Positions 36,691-51,975 of a DNA stretch of 64,000 bases are shown here, piece after piece. The position numbers and the translations under genes are program-made. Numbering within the stretch: the stretch's first letter is position 1; every line of letters begins with the position of its first letter. The notes below the pieces were generated by a model. It had not been told where the DNA came from. It did not search any database and worked only from the letters and a program-made list of their open reading frames with translations. The stretch comes from Piper betle. Its lineage: Eukaryota > Streptophyta > Magnoliopsida > Piperales > Piperaceae. The DNA lies in contig JAURVB010004714.1 in the NCBI GenBank assembly GCA_033002965.1, forward strand, positions 1 to 64,000, given 5' to 3'.

Positions 36691-39101
36691 CTAAGAAAGA
36701 CCAAATTCCATACCTGGAAATCCCATGCTTCCAGGTTCAATCTGATTCTCCCTCCAATTTCCCAGTTGTGAAGTCATCTCATGCATTGCTCGTGATTGAG
36801 ACAAAAAGGCACTTGGATGGTCACCTTTATCCTTGTCTGACATTCTAGAGAACATATCATGGTTTGATTGAAAACCGTGACTTGAGTTGGCATGCCCAAA
36901 CAACGGTGTAGATCTCTCAACTCTCATAGAAGCCATTCCATCATTTGTTTCTTCCGACAGTTTCACAGTGTCATCATATGCAAAAGTACCAGCAATTACC
37001 TGCATCAAGTAGGCAATCACAGGAATGGTATATTATTCACAGTGCACAAAGAAAGTAAAAACTATTGGCACAACAAAAAAAATTCATGCTTACTTGTACA
37101 GGACCCTCAGCTTTTAGTGGGCCTCCAACACCTCCACCAATCATTTGGCCATCTGAACTGGAGAGACAGATGCTTAGTCCCCCAATTTTTGAAGGAGCGC
37201 CATTTACTTCAGTGTCTAAGAAGGATCCACCCAGGGAAAGTATCTCAAATCGTCCCTGGAAACGCACTAGAGGTTAAAACGTAAGACAACAGCCTTGCCA
37301 TGACTCCAATAGTAGTGAATGACAGATGGTGCAAGCTGTACTTTTAGAGAAAAAAATATCAAAACAAATTTTTCATAGATATTTCTATAATTGGGTGCCC
37401 TTATAGAGGAAAGTTTCTGTTCGTAATTCTTTTCAGATGTTACACAATCATATGGTACATCTGAAAATATAAACTTCACGCTAAAAAGCACTTCTGCAAC
37501 AATGTCCAAGATCTTTTGCATCTGACTGTCCAAGAAAAATCCGTGAATGCGAATGACAAAAATTATGAGCAAGAAGCCAAAATATCCTTGGTTGTTTATA
37601 GGAAAATAAATTGATAACCACATAACAGAAAATTTGAGCAGCGAAAGTGGTAAAAGATCGACGAAAAAAGGAAATCATCACATAGACAAAAGAAATCAGT
37701 ATCACACACGCCCTGAACAGGTTTATAGGTGCATGAGATAAAACTGCATAAGCACACTAAAATTTGTCTACAACAATGAAAACATAAGCTGTTGAATACT
37801 CATATTAAGCATGTTTGATTAATACCGAAAAACTTCATCTCAACAAACAACTATAGGGATAGATAGCAACAAAAATGATTCCCGTCTATACCTCATAAGT
37901 CATGTTCAAGCCAGCAGAAGCAGGCTGCCGAAGAGATGCATTCGAAAGTGAACCAGAAGCGGAGAGAATACAAACTGCATGCTTTTGACGTTGTACAAAA
38001 AGCAGAATCTGCTGAGTCACATCCTGTTAGAAGATGTTCATCAAAATTTAGGTTTATTCGACCAAAATTCCACATACATTGGAACATAGAACAAAATATC
38101 AGACTAGGAAGCAATCATAGTTGTTCAATCACTGCACATGATTTTAAAAAAAGATTGGTCATATACAATAAAGTGGCCCTTTTACATTTTATTATCGCCA
38201 ATCAACATTACAAGATTACAAAAATGATAAAGAATAGATTGTTCGCTATACTATGTCTACCTAAGAGGCAAGAATCCAAATTAACAATGCAAACTTACTT
38301 CTCCAGCTGGAATGGTAAGAACATGGGGAGTCAAGCTCTGCCCAGAGCTTCCTACAAACAACAATCGCACAATGTGAGCTGCATAATACACCATTCTAAA
38401 GCTTGGCGTATGATAGTAGTAGCAGTACCAATAACATTCACCAATTATCTACTAGATCAACTAAATCTCCTCAATCAAACACTACAATTCTGCACAATTC
38501 TCTGACATTCCACTGGCCACCAATTCCCAACAATCCAATCAACAGCACAAGAGTTCATGGCTCACACATTGACAAATCAGTTCACATGAAACATGAAACA
38601 TTAAATTCCATATCAAAGGCCAAATGAATCAAATGCATTCTACACAGAATCTACAATGAAAACAAAGATTGTTAGCTCAAGACATCCTTCGAACATTTCG
38701 TTTCCAAATCACATTTCCAGACAAAGACACCATTCTCGCACGGATCCGGATATCGAAGTGAACGGCACATATGAAGCTGTCACTCACAACACCGTCGACG
38801 ATCTTACCGGGGATGGCGCGGGGGGCTTCTTGGGGTGTGGCGGCGCCGGCGAGGCGGGGGCGGTGGGGGAGGGAGGACGCGGCTGCGGCGGCGGAGGGGT
38901 TGGGGCCGGCGGGGAAGTACTTGCGGGGGCGGCCGCGCTTGCGCTTGGGGGCGGAGTCCGCGGCCGGGGAGTGGGAGAAGATGGGGTTGTGGTCGGAGGA
39001 GACGTAGCGGCCGGCGGCCGAGGAGGCGGCGGCGGCGGCGGCGGGGAGGAGGTGGAGAAGAAGGTGGTGAGGGGAGTGACGCGCCGGTTGTTGGCGTCCA
39101 T
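36691..39101 (-). CDS. AT-hook motif nuclear-localised (AHL) protein with PPC domain; one frame break in exon 1
   Basis: Exons on the minus strand: 39101-38808, 38351-38299, 38023-37892, 37255-37094, 36999-36691. Restoring one base in the C/G run at 39043-39046 gives 951 nt (316 residues) with all phases matching. Exon 1 encodes MDANNRRVTPLTTFF, an Ala-rich stretch, then one AT-hook KRKRGRPRKY that binds the minor groove of AT-rich DNA. Exons 2-5 give the PPC/DUF296 domain: LTPHVLTIPAGEDV, CILSASGSLSNASLRQP, GRFEILSLGGSF, GGPLKAEGPVQVIAGTF. The Gln/Met-rich tail ends MEFGLS. A single RGRPRKY hook and no second hook suggest the type III AHL group. AHLs act as multimeric chromatin regulators of growth and flowering. 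Confidence 0.88.
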
Positions 39102-41624
39102 TAATGGCGAAGCGCGTCAAAGTCGGAGGTGGAAGGAGTGAGTGGGCGAGAGAGGGAAGTGAAGGGTGTCCGAGAAAAGAGGTCTTTAGATATTTTCTTT
39201 TTCTTTATTTTCTTTTCTTCCTTTCTTTTTTTTTTAAAACAACAAATTATTAAAAAAACAAATTTTATCGAATAAATAATGTTCGGTTTTCTTTAAATCT
39301 AATATAATTTATTTTCTTTCCAATGAAATTGAAATTTTTCTAAGGTTGAAGTTAGCATGTTTTAGAATTAAAGGTTGAATCAGAATTCTATTGTTTTTAT
39401 CGAAATTTGACTTATTTAAAACTAGGTTTGTAGTGAGAAAAGAAAAGAGTATTATTTTTTATTATTTTATATATATTTAATTAAAAACAAAATAAAATGT
39501 ATATAATAATAATATTATTTTTTTGCATTTTTTTCGTAAAAAAATAATTTGTGACATGGACCTACCGTGATGAAAAATAGATTTTCTTTCACACATTTTC
39601 TTTCAAACCAAATAAGCAAATATACTTTAGATATAAATTACATTAAAATTTATTTTATTTTTATATTAAGAATGCAATAATAATATAATGAAAACCTTCC
39701 TGCTTTTAAAGTTATTTTAAAGTTTCATTCAATTGTTTTATATATATATAATAGATAACATAAGTGGTCTGAATGGATGTATAAACTATAAACAACACCA
39801 GCCCCGAGTTTATTTACGGAAATTTTTTATGTTCAAAGTGCACCTCTTTGATTGGTCCACGTGAAGTCCACCTAATTCCACTATCTCGATGAACAAAAAA
39901 ATTAACTTTGTTTGAACTTGGTTGACCTCTTAGTGCAAAACCATTTTAAGATCACACAAAAAACAAACTTACAGTCTTCCACTTAGGTTAACAAAGTACT
40001 CATCTATAAGTGTGTTGTTCATGCTTATATTAACAAAATATTCGACTTTAAGTATGTTTTTCTTGTTTCGTCAACCGAGTTTTACCGCCGGAGATCAATT
40101 GGATTTTCGGGCTAACGAAGTACTCAAATATAAGTGTATTTCTGGTCTTCTGCCTATTGATTTTTACAATGTGCGGTCAATCATGTATTTGGATTAACGA
40201 AGTACTCGATTTTAAGCGCATTTTTACTGTTTGCCGAGTTGGTTTCATAATGCAAGGCAACTGGTTAAGGCAATGGTAGACTGTTAAGTGTTTTTTCGTA
40301 TTCTGTCAATCGGGTTTTGCACTGTGATATTAACAGGAATTCTTTTTTGTACGTGATTGTTTGCAACGGAGTTAACCTTTTCTATTTGTTGAATTAATGG
40401 AATCCGGGCAGATTTCCCTTAGACAAATCAAATTAGAGTGTAGTACAACTAAAAATCTACCTTCATTTAAACGTCAGTTACGTCGTTGGCACTAGGTAAG
40501 GATTCAAGCTAAATTTGTATGAACATATTTCAAGTAGATTGCAAAATTCTTACAAGTATCCATGCTTGCCGCATTCCATGGATCCACAAGGCATTTCCAA
40601 ACACACGGAAGAACACATAAATGTTGAGCTACATTCAAACATTAATGTTAAGCTGCATAAAGATTGACAATCCCGCATTGGTTTTGTCATAACAATAGCT
40701 AGAGTACAAATTTCTTCCAAGTATCAAATTACAAGCCTGATCGAAAAAATGCAAAACTGGTAAATTCTCACTGGCCAGCAACATCAGCAGGCAATTTAGA
40801 TGCTCACACATTAGCTCTGAGCTTCACAGCGCAAATATAACCAGCACTTCACTGATGAGGTTATTTATACCAATGGTTTCCAGCATTCCTGCAGAGCACA
40901 ATTTCATCCATTTGACAACCAAGCATAACAATGACAAGAAAAAAGCTTCCGTTTAATGGTTGCCACTTCAGAACTTGCACAACAGCTACTTCAAAACAAC
41001 AGATTCATTCTGTATCCCTTGAATATCATGTAAATGGTACTAAAACTCATCACCAAGGACCTATCTGACCATTATAACAAACACTACTATCTAGAAAAAC
41101 CCAAAATCGATAGTGGCTACCGAATTCCATAAACATATGGGAAATATGATAGTAATAACAGCTACAATCTGGATTGAACAATACGTTTTTCAATTAACTC
41201 TACCCTAACCCAAAGGCAGAAATGGAGGAGGAAGGTCTGAGCCTAATGACTCTCCCATTTTGTTTCTCACCGGGAATTGGAATCAAGGGACAAGTCCAAG
41301 TACTTGGGAAGTCGATTCAAGTAAGTTTGCATTTTAAATCACTAAGAGAGCAATGGTAACAAGTATAACAAATCACCAAGTTTGAACAGTTAGTGAACAC
41401 AAAGAGTACAACAACGCAGATAAAACAGTTAAATCTAGGAATTCAAAAGTTGATCTTACATCACAGACCAATTTAAACTAAACCAATCCCACCCACATTG
41501 GGACTACAAGAGAAACATCATACATCTCCAACTTCCTAATGTCAACAAGGTAGTTGACGAACCTATATCTTCTTACATTTCAATCACACAAAGAAAATAG
41601 CAAAACAAGCACACTCACTCATAA
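39102..41624. other. Intergenic region, no supported gene
   Basis: AT-rich DNA with degenerate short repeats near 39987-40225. The 40.5-41.5 kb part has mixed composition and could be 3' UTR of the small minus-strand gene, but no splice-supported exon is clear. Confidence 0.4.
39987..40225 (+). repeat. Degenerate repeats around 'taacgaagtactc...taagtgtatttt'
   Basis: Four related units of roughly 33 bp start near 39987, 40029, 40102 and 40193. Each has TAAC(A/G)AA(G/A)TA(C/T)TC, then TAAG(T/C)G or TAAGTATG followed by T-rich sequence. They are irregularly spaced (about 40-90 bp). Confidence 0.5.
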
Positions 41625-41905
41625 TCAATCGTCCTCCACCCTCGATTCAACGATGGAAGAAGAACCAGAAACAGCCGCAGCCGCCGCTTGCTGCTCCTCT
41701 TGCTTGACCAGGTTCTCCATGTCCCTCATCCGCGTCCTGGCCACATTCGTCACAAGCACTGCAACAGAAAAGATACAAATTCGAACCCAGACAGCGAAAA
41801 GGGGAGTAGTTCCAAGGGAGGAGGAAGGGGAGAGGAAGTACCAGCAGCTGTACCAATGGTCCAGAGCCAGAGGATGGTCACCCCGGGGCTCTTCCCACCC
41901 AACAT
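41625..41905 (-). CDS. Small two-exon single-pass membrane protein of unknown function (65 residues)
   Basis: Exons on the minus strand are 41905-41842 and 41758-41625, joined by an 83-bp GT-AG intron with matching phase. The sum is 198 nt. The N-terminus MLGGKSPGVTILWLWTIGTA holds a short hydrophobic segment continued across the junction (AAVLVTNVA). A basic stretch (RTRMRDM) follows, then a Gln/Ala-rich, acidic, probably cytosolic tail ending VEDD. The ATG at 41905 is chosen because it gives the hydrophobic N-terminus. I do not recognise a named family, though short plant proteins with this layout are common in annotations. Intron and phase make it more convincing than the longer overlapping ORF. 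Confidence 0.6.
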
Positions 41906-42065
41906 CAAGCACGGATCTTTTGTCGGTCTGAGCTTTAACACTGATTAAAAGTGGAGAAAGCCACAATCTTTCTAGGTCTTGGGTTTTCCTCGATGGAGGA
42001 GTGCGGTGGAAGATCAACGGCGGGTGCTCGGTGGAGAGTCGGAGACGAAGAGGGCAGGGCGACAT

Positions 42066-43976
42066 CTAGAATGGGTTCAAGGCTTGGGGTTTATGGGTTA
42101 TTTGATTATTGAGTAGGCCGGACTCGTATAATTGGGTCGGTTAAGGGTGAATTAAACCGAAAACTATATTATATAGTGGAAAAATATTAATAAAAATCAA
42201 TAAAATCAAGATAATGAACTCTTCGCGTTAATCGAACAGAGAACACTTTTCATATTCTAGTGTATATATATATATGAAACTTAATGAGGAAAAAAATCAA
42301 TAAAAGAGTTGAATATCTTTGTCAAGTAGTAGATAAATATGTAAGCTTAAGAAATAATGGTGCCTATAATGAGTTGCTCTGTACTAAAAAAATTACTCTA
42401 CGCGGTTTGTAACTAAGTATTGTTAGTGTTTAAAGTATATAATATATATTCATATTTTTAATGTGATTTTATACTTTTTGAATATAAATATTATTAATTA
42501 AGTAATATTTTTTATTATATTTTAATTAATTAATATTTTATGAGATATGCTTAATTTTGGAGTTTTAATGCAAAAAAAGATAAAACAAATTAAGTTTAAG
42601 ATTTGTTAGTAAGAACATTGGACACCACTCATTGATGGTTACAATTTATGATGTTGATAAAGCTCGATGAGAATGACTATACATAGTTTTAGAACCGTTG
42701 TCGAGAAGTTGGAAACTTTATCGGACATCATAATCAATTAGTCCACGTCGAGTTGTAGAATCCTTCCTCGAATTCTTATATTTCATGGGTATCTCATCTT
42801 CTATATAAAAGAGTGGTCATTTATTGTTTGATATATCTTAACTTTTGGCTTAGGAGTTTAGTGAAAGAAATAGTTCTAGTTTTTGTAATTATTTTCTTTT
42901 CACAATGAAAAATAATTTCTTCTTTATATTGTCTTCTATTTTTATTATGGAGTAATTCTTTACTTCGTTCTAAAAAATAGAATTTAATATAGTTTAATTG
43001 AATTTATTTTAACCTTTTATTCTTTTATTCAATCAGATTATTTGAATTATCATGTTTTTAATGCTAAGATATGGTTCTTAAATCATAAGGTTTAATTAGA
43101 TTTTAGAAGAAATTAATTATATTAGTCATTGATAATTTATCATACAACTAGTCTTGACTTGTTTGTCGTTATGGTTGGGAGATACATAACACTGTATGCG
43201 ATTATAAGACAAATCTTAATGCTTTATTTTATTAATTAATCAATTATCACTGGGAGGTAGAAATTGAGACAAAATAATATAAGTATGAAAGAGCGAGAGT
43301 GACTATGTCATATAATTATCATAAATTGATAATCTGAGGGAATAGAAGATAAAAGTCAGATGTGATGAAGATTAAATTCATGTTAAAGGAAATTTGACTC
43401 TAGGATGAGTTTTATCATTTTAACTTATCCTTTAATTTAAAGTTATTATTTAGATTTAGTTAAGTCGATTGTGTTTATTTTATTCTTCATTTCATTATCT
43501 TTAATTAATTTAAGGACATTCATCTCTCGGTGGGACGATACTTGAATTTATTATTATATTATTTATTTCGACCGTGTATACTTGTACATCATTAAAATTA
43601 TTCGAAGAAGTATGAACACTAATTCATGAACAAAAATAAAGCATGAAATTAGTAATCATATTATTTTTTTATTTTAAGAATCAAAATGTTAATAGCTTAT
43701 TATTATTATTATTATTATCATAATTCTTGCATGCATAAATATTATATCGTAGCTATCATAGGATGGCATTGAAAGAGACCACAGGCGATACCATGCACTT
43801 TTGCATGTTGGAGAGAGATAGCCAAACAATAACGTGAAGATCAGAGAGCTGCTAGCTAAGCTTTCCCATGCTTTGCTTAACCAATCTTCACATGAAACCT
43901 TCTTTGGCCGGTGCCACTTCTTCTCCTCCATTCCAAAACCTCCAACCACAACACCACACAATCCATATATATCAAC
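42066..43976. other. AT-rich intergenic DNA with a probable retrotransposon remnant
   Basis: A TATA-like CTATATAAAA at 42801-42810 is followed by an LTR-leader-like stretch. Near 43520-43590 'tctcggtgggacgatacttg' and 'cgaccgtgtatacttgtac' resemble a non-coding motif common in plant LTR retrotransposons. No coding domain is preserved and no borders are defined. Confidence 0.3.
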
Positions 43977-43998
43977 TTATATATATATTTATATCAAA
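43977..43998 (+). promoter_or_regulatory. TATA-rich core promoter of the kinase gene
   Basis: TTATATATATATTTATAT lies 40-60 bp before the start codon, implying a short 5' UTR. Confidence 0.5.
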
Positions 43999-44038
43999 TC
44001 CCCTCCATATCTGCAATCAACCAAACCCAGATCATCGC

Positions 44039-47000
44039 ATGGACCGAAGTAGATCCTTGGGGGCCATTGCAAGCAGCAGCAGCAGTAGTTCCGACCTGCA
44101 CCTACATGCCGGCGGCGGGGGCCCTTCCCCACCGACCGGGCGGCCTACCATCTCATCGACGAGATAGGCGCTGGGGTGAGCGCCGTCGTCTACAAGGCGG
44201 CTTTCCTGCCTACGAACGCCGTGGTGGCGATCAAGTCCATCGACTTGGAGCGGTCCAGGGCCAACTTGGAGGCCATACGGTGCGAGGCCAAGGCCATGGC
44301 CCTGCTCTCCCACCCCAACGTCCTCACAGCTCACTGCTCCTTCACCGTCGGCACCCGACTCTGGGTGGTCATGCCCTTCATGTCCGCCGGCTCCCTCCAC
44401 TCCATCATCTCCTCCGCCTTCCCCTCCGGCCTCCCCGAGGCCTCCATTGCCTTCGTCCTCCGCGAGACTCTTCTTGCTCTCCGCTACCTCCACTCCCAGG
44501 TAGTTTGACCAAATTAGAGCCGGCTTAAATATTACTTAGTTTATTATATTTTATATTATTGAAAGTGAAATTAATTTTAAAAGATTATTTTGTTTAATTT
44601 CAGTTAAATTTGTTTTGTACAGAAAATTGATATCAGTATTATGTTATTATATAAAATCATAATTATCACATGATTTTATTTACTAATCTTTTATAATTCA
44701 TGTAATTGATCAATTAATATACATATACACACTACAAAAGAATTAGTTTTTTCCCATGTTTTAAAAAAATAGTTTGGAGAAAAATAGTCTTTTCTGGGCA
44801 ATTTTTAGAGTGAAGAAAAAATATAGATTTTTTTTATATTTGAAGATTTTTAAAAGTATGTATTAATTTTCAAGCTTTTTTCCATTTCTATACTTCACTT
44901 TTCTCCATGTTTTAAGATTATATAATATTTTTTTGAAATGTTGAAAATTTATGAGAAAAACTAATACATACTCACTTTTAAATATTTTTAAATGTAAAAA
45001 AAATTAAAAAATTTCTCTACAATGCAAATTCGTGCGTGGACAGCCTGGAGAAAAATATGAAAAGTTTTTTTTATAGTGGTACATAAAATATAACACTTTG
45101 AAAAATTTTGATGGTGCATGTAATAATAATCATATGCAATATTATCAAATTGAATATAAATGTAACAATCTAACTCAAGTTCAAATTGAAAAATTTATAA
45201 ATCATCTTTATTAATATACTAGATCTTATTTTCGTCAACATTGTAAGATGACTAATTTAGAAATTTTGCAATAAGTATCCGGAGGTTTATTTAAAACTAA
45301 GTAAATGTCTAATTGAGTTTCGCCTAATGTACTTAAAACATCTCATTATAAATCTACAGGATCCTAAATTTATCATTTTCATGATTCTATATATATATAT
45401 ATACATTTTCTTTTAAAATAGAGAAGGTTCTTAGTCCACCTAATTATAGGTTTGCCACTAATAAACTATCTCAAAAAATAACAATAAACCTTCTAATCAA
45501 TAACAAAACTAAGATTTTTCTAACTAACAACAAAATTAAGATTTAAAGTCACAAAATTAATTTTTTAATAAACAGTCAATCTTAAAATTTTTAACTAACA
45601 ATAAAACTAAGATTCAAATAAATAATGAGTTCATTAAATAACAAAATTAATTTTTTAACAAATATTATCTTTTTTATACGTATTATATTTCAAAATATAT
45701 GCGATATCTACAAAAATATGTAACTAATAATAACAAACGTCTATTATTTTTAAAAATATTTAATATAAAAAGTTTATCTTGATATTGTTTTAATAAATCA
45801 ATTTATATAATGCATGCCTTGGTTAGTTATTAATAGAAGGGGAATTCAGTAATGACATCTAGGAGTTTTAACAAACGAAAATATAAAACTATATATATAA
45901 AAAAGTAAATTAAATTATTATAATTTATCTTCTTATTTAATTAAGATCAATTTTAAAGTTGATCAGAATTTAGAGTAAGATATTAAATTATTATAACGAT
46001 AATTTATTAAATTTATATATGCGGTATGAGTTGGGCGTAGTGAGACACGTTTAGTAGTTTTTGTTACGAATATGATATTTATTTACACCAGGGCCATCTT
46101 CACCGGGACATCAAGGCCGGCAACATCCTCGTCCACTCCGACGGCACCGTGAAGCTGGCCGACTTCGGCGTCTCGGCGTCCCTGTACGAGCCGGCCGACC
46201 ACCTCGCCCTCTTCGGCTCCTCCAAGCTCATGAGCGGTCTCGCCGGCACCCCCTACTGGATGGCCCCGGAGGTCATCCACTCCCACAACGGCTACGGTCT
46301 CAAGGCCGATATCTGGTCCCTCGGAATCACCGCCTTGGAGCTAGCCCACGGCCGCCCTCCCCTCTCCCACCTCCCACCCTCCAAGTCCCTGGTCATGAGG
46401 ATCACAAACCGCCTCCCCTTCATGACCTACGATGACAAGACTGCCTCTTCCCGGAGCAAGAAGTTTTCCCGCCAGTTCAAGGACATGGTAGCTTCTTGCC
46501 TGGTGCAAGAGCCATCCAAGAGGCCGACCGCGGAGAAGCTTCTCAAGCACCCCTTCTTCAGAAACTGTAAAACCCAAGACTATCTGGTGAAGCATGTTTT
46601 GCAGGGCCTGCCCAGCGTGGAGGAGAGGTTCAGATCGTTGGCTAGCGGTGCAAAGCAGCTGCAGCAGGAGATGGATGTGGAAGATGATGGAGATGGAGAG
46701 GATGGTGAGTTATATGAGGTGGGTAAGAGCAGGAGGATCAGTGGGTGGAATTTCAATGAGGATGTCTTTGAGCTGCACCCTGTTTTCCCCATGATTACAG
46801 AGAATCAGGATAAGGAAAAAGAATACATAGCCGAGCTAGAAGCTGGCAAAGAGGATCCGATTGATGATCAATATTTGAGCTCTTCTCTAGTCGACCACAG
46901 CTCAGGTTCTGTTTCTTCTTGGGAAGAAGGATTGAAACAGAGAGAGAGTGGTGATGAAACAGCAGGTTCCGGTGAAATTGATGGAGGATCAAAAGCCATG

Positions 47001-47327
47001 ACAAGCAGGGCTGTGGAGAGGGAGACCAAGACGGGTAGTTTCAGCACCATCAATGTGAGGAATGAGATGTTTGTGCAGACTCTGACCACTGCTCTGAGCA
47101 ATTTGGTGATGCAGGAGGCTATGGTGAGGAACATGTTGGTTACTTGTGGGGTTGGAGGCCAGGTGGTGCATGGCCTGGTGCAGGCTCAAGCAGTGGAGGC
47201 GGTACGAAGCATGTTGCATAAGGTGGAGGAATTGAAGGCCGAATTGGAGGAGGAGAAGAAGAAGAATGCTGCTTTGGAGGAGGAGATCAAGGTGGTGAAG
47301 AACAAGTTGGGCGCGAGTGCAGTGTAG
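44039..47327 (+). CDS. STE20-type serine/threonine kinase, BLUS1-like; one frame break
   Basis: Two exons, 44039-44499 and 46092-47327. Restoring one base in the G5/C4 runs at 44117-44130 gives 1698 nt, 565 residues. After a Ser/Gly-rich N-terminus comes a full kinase domain: Gly loop [11 protein letters not shown] (about residue 43), catalytic Lys in [16 protein letters not shown] (ADFGVS), activation loop and [11 protein letters not shown]. The tail has acidic stretches, [12 protein letters not shown], a conserved [19 protein letters not shown] segment and a C-terminal Glu/Lys coiled coil. This domain order fits the plant STE20 group that includes BLUS1, phosphorylated by phototropins in guard cells to trigger stomatal opening. 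Paralogues share the layout, so orthology is not certain. The 1.6-kb intron carries a MITE. Confidence 0.85.
44730..45078 (+). mobile_element. Foldback MITE, CACTA-like ends, inside the kinase intron
   Basis: The left end CACTACAAAAG and the inverted right end CACTATAAAAAAAAC match CACTA-superfamily termini. Internally the arms at about 44830-44876 and 44945-45010 are complementary around AGTATGTATTAATTTT / AAACTAATACATACT, so the element can fold into a long imperfect hairpin. No clear 3-bp target duplication was found. Confidence 0.6.
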
Positions 47328-47741
47328 AGAATTACAACGCCGATTTATAAAAGCTGATTGAAAGAATTGAAAGAGAAGATTATTGTCTTAAAGTTGTTTA
47401 ATCCATTGGTTTGTTTGATATAAACAAGTTGTTATAATTCTCTAGTAATCGTTGTAAAAAGGCCCAACCTAAAACAATTAAGTATCAATTACATGAGTCT
47501 TCGCTACGAAGTAAAAATATTATAATTCTCCCATCATATTTTAACATATATTAACATATATGATATACCTTCAACCAGCTGCAATTGAATACCTTCTTCA
47601 CATGAGTTCTTATAAGCAAACTCCACAATAGACAGAAATGCAGTAGAGAACAATAACAAGACACCATTTATGGGTCTGAGTTCTAGTAGCGTTTTATTGG
47701 TGATTGCGTGATTAGGATCCTCCTAATTGGCGAAGGCAGAG
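47328..47741. other. Convergent intergenic region
   Basis: Short gap between the 3' ends of the kinase and the USP-like gene. No gene. Confidence 0.5.
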
Positions 47742-48783
47742 TTACTGTATATCGTCATCTTTCTTTCTCTGCTCATCCCTCTTCTTTAAAAGCTTCATCA
47801 CTCTTTCCGAGATGTTAACCTTGGAAACTACGGCCGGAGATGCCCCGGGCGTGACCAGTTCGGTGCCTTCGTCGATCATCATAGGCCGCACCTTCACCAT
47901 GTCCGCTTCTCCTTCGTTGTTCATCATCACAACGTTGCATAGCATCCTTCTTGCGTAGAATGACTGGTTCCTTCGATGGTGCCTATCGTACAACACCAAA
48001 GAACAATCACCTGGTAAGTAAATTAGATCACTAAACCAATAAACTTTGGCTGCTGCTGCTTGCTAGCTAGCTAGCTACCTGTCGAACACAACCCAGGTAG
48101 CATTAAGACTTGTAGTTTGCTCGAGGACCACCAAACGAAGTGGGTGACCCATGGCTACTTTCATATGTAGCTCGACCTGCATACATGTATATACGCATAT
48201 AACCAGAAGTGAAACTTATTTTCCTGATCAAAAGATGTATATTTACTAGCATTTACCTCATATTTGTCACAGAGCTCAATTATAGCTCTAACTTTCTGAT
48301 ACTTGCCGTCGTGCTTCCACTCGCTCCTCTCTTTCAACGCATTAAGGTCTTCTAAATTGAGAGTCCAGACGTCGAGCCATGTTTTAGAGGAGACTGGAAC
48401 ATAGAAACTTGTACAAAATCAGCTTAAGTCAATGTAATGCAAGCAGACTGCTCATTCATTATCACTGTTGCTACAGAAGTATGGCTACTGATTTAGCAGA
48501 TTTTGAAGAAGAGAACGTGAGTTGAAATGGGAAGAAGCTAACGAGGGAGATTGAGCCATGGCATGACCCCCAAGAGAACCACAGTATAGCCCGGTCTGAT
48601 GACATGGGCCAGTGCCCATTCAAGTGGCTCAAGGGAGAACTCCACCAGAGCATCCATTACTATGACCACACGCCTGTTGCTGGAGGAAAGTGTGAAGGGG
48701 GATTCTCTGTACATGTCGTCTTCAATAAGGGATCTGCTCCCTATTGGGATCCTACCTCCAACATTCTCGGCGTTGGCTGCCAT
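47742..48783 (-). CDS. USP-like (adenine nucleotide alpha-hydrolase-like) protein
   Basis: Exons on the minus strand: 48783-48543, 48393-48257, 48176-48079, 47982-47742; the phases fit and sum to 717 nt (238 residues). The start ATG at 48783 gives MAANAENVGG. Residues about 35-80 read RRVVIVMDALVEFSLEPLEWALAHV then TVVLLGVMPWLN, a Rossmann-like beta-alpha-beta start as in universal stress proteins. Later KYQKVRAIIELCDKYEVELHMKVAMGH continues the fold. The typical USP ATP-loop GxxG(9x)G(S/T) is not evident. The C-terminus is a basic/acidic tail (VMKLLKKRDEQRKKDDD). Function is probably stress or signalling related by family, unproven. It is convergent with the kinase and tandem with the isomerase gene. 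Confidence 0.75.
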
Positions 48784-49206
48784 TATTGAGCTGAAAATGA
48801 GCCAGTTGCCCCAAAAAGGATTTGCTACAGACCATGCTTCTCCTATAAATAAGGACAATGAAAGACAATTGACGTTATGCTCAATACAGGGATCGATAGA
48901 TACCAGGAAAACTTAGTATCTTCGGACAAGCCAAGGGTGCACTTGCAGTTAAACACGGCCAAAGAATTATTAGTGACTCCTTTCACAAACTACTCTGCTA
49001 GATAATGGAATCTGGGCTAAGCTCTTATCAAGCACACTGATCAATCAATCGCTTATTTTTATCAATCAAGGAGACCGTACAACAACAGAAAATGGACAAT
49101 ACAACCGCACTTGATACATATTCGTGATTTGTTCAATAATACATGTTTATAGATTCAATATACCGGCTTAAAAGAGGCAATCCTGTTAGCCGGCCGGGAA
49201 CATCCA

Positions 49207-51975
<2,769 letters not shown>

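Noticed and set aside
38784..39101. Proline-rich ORF beginning at the AHL start codon
   Set aside because: It is the AHL reading frame after the one-base loss; the AT-hook and all downstream exons lie in the other frame.
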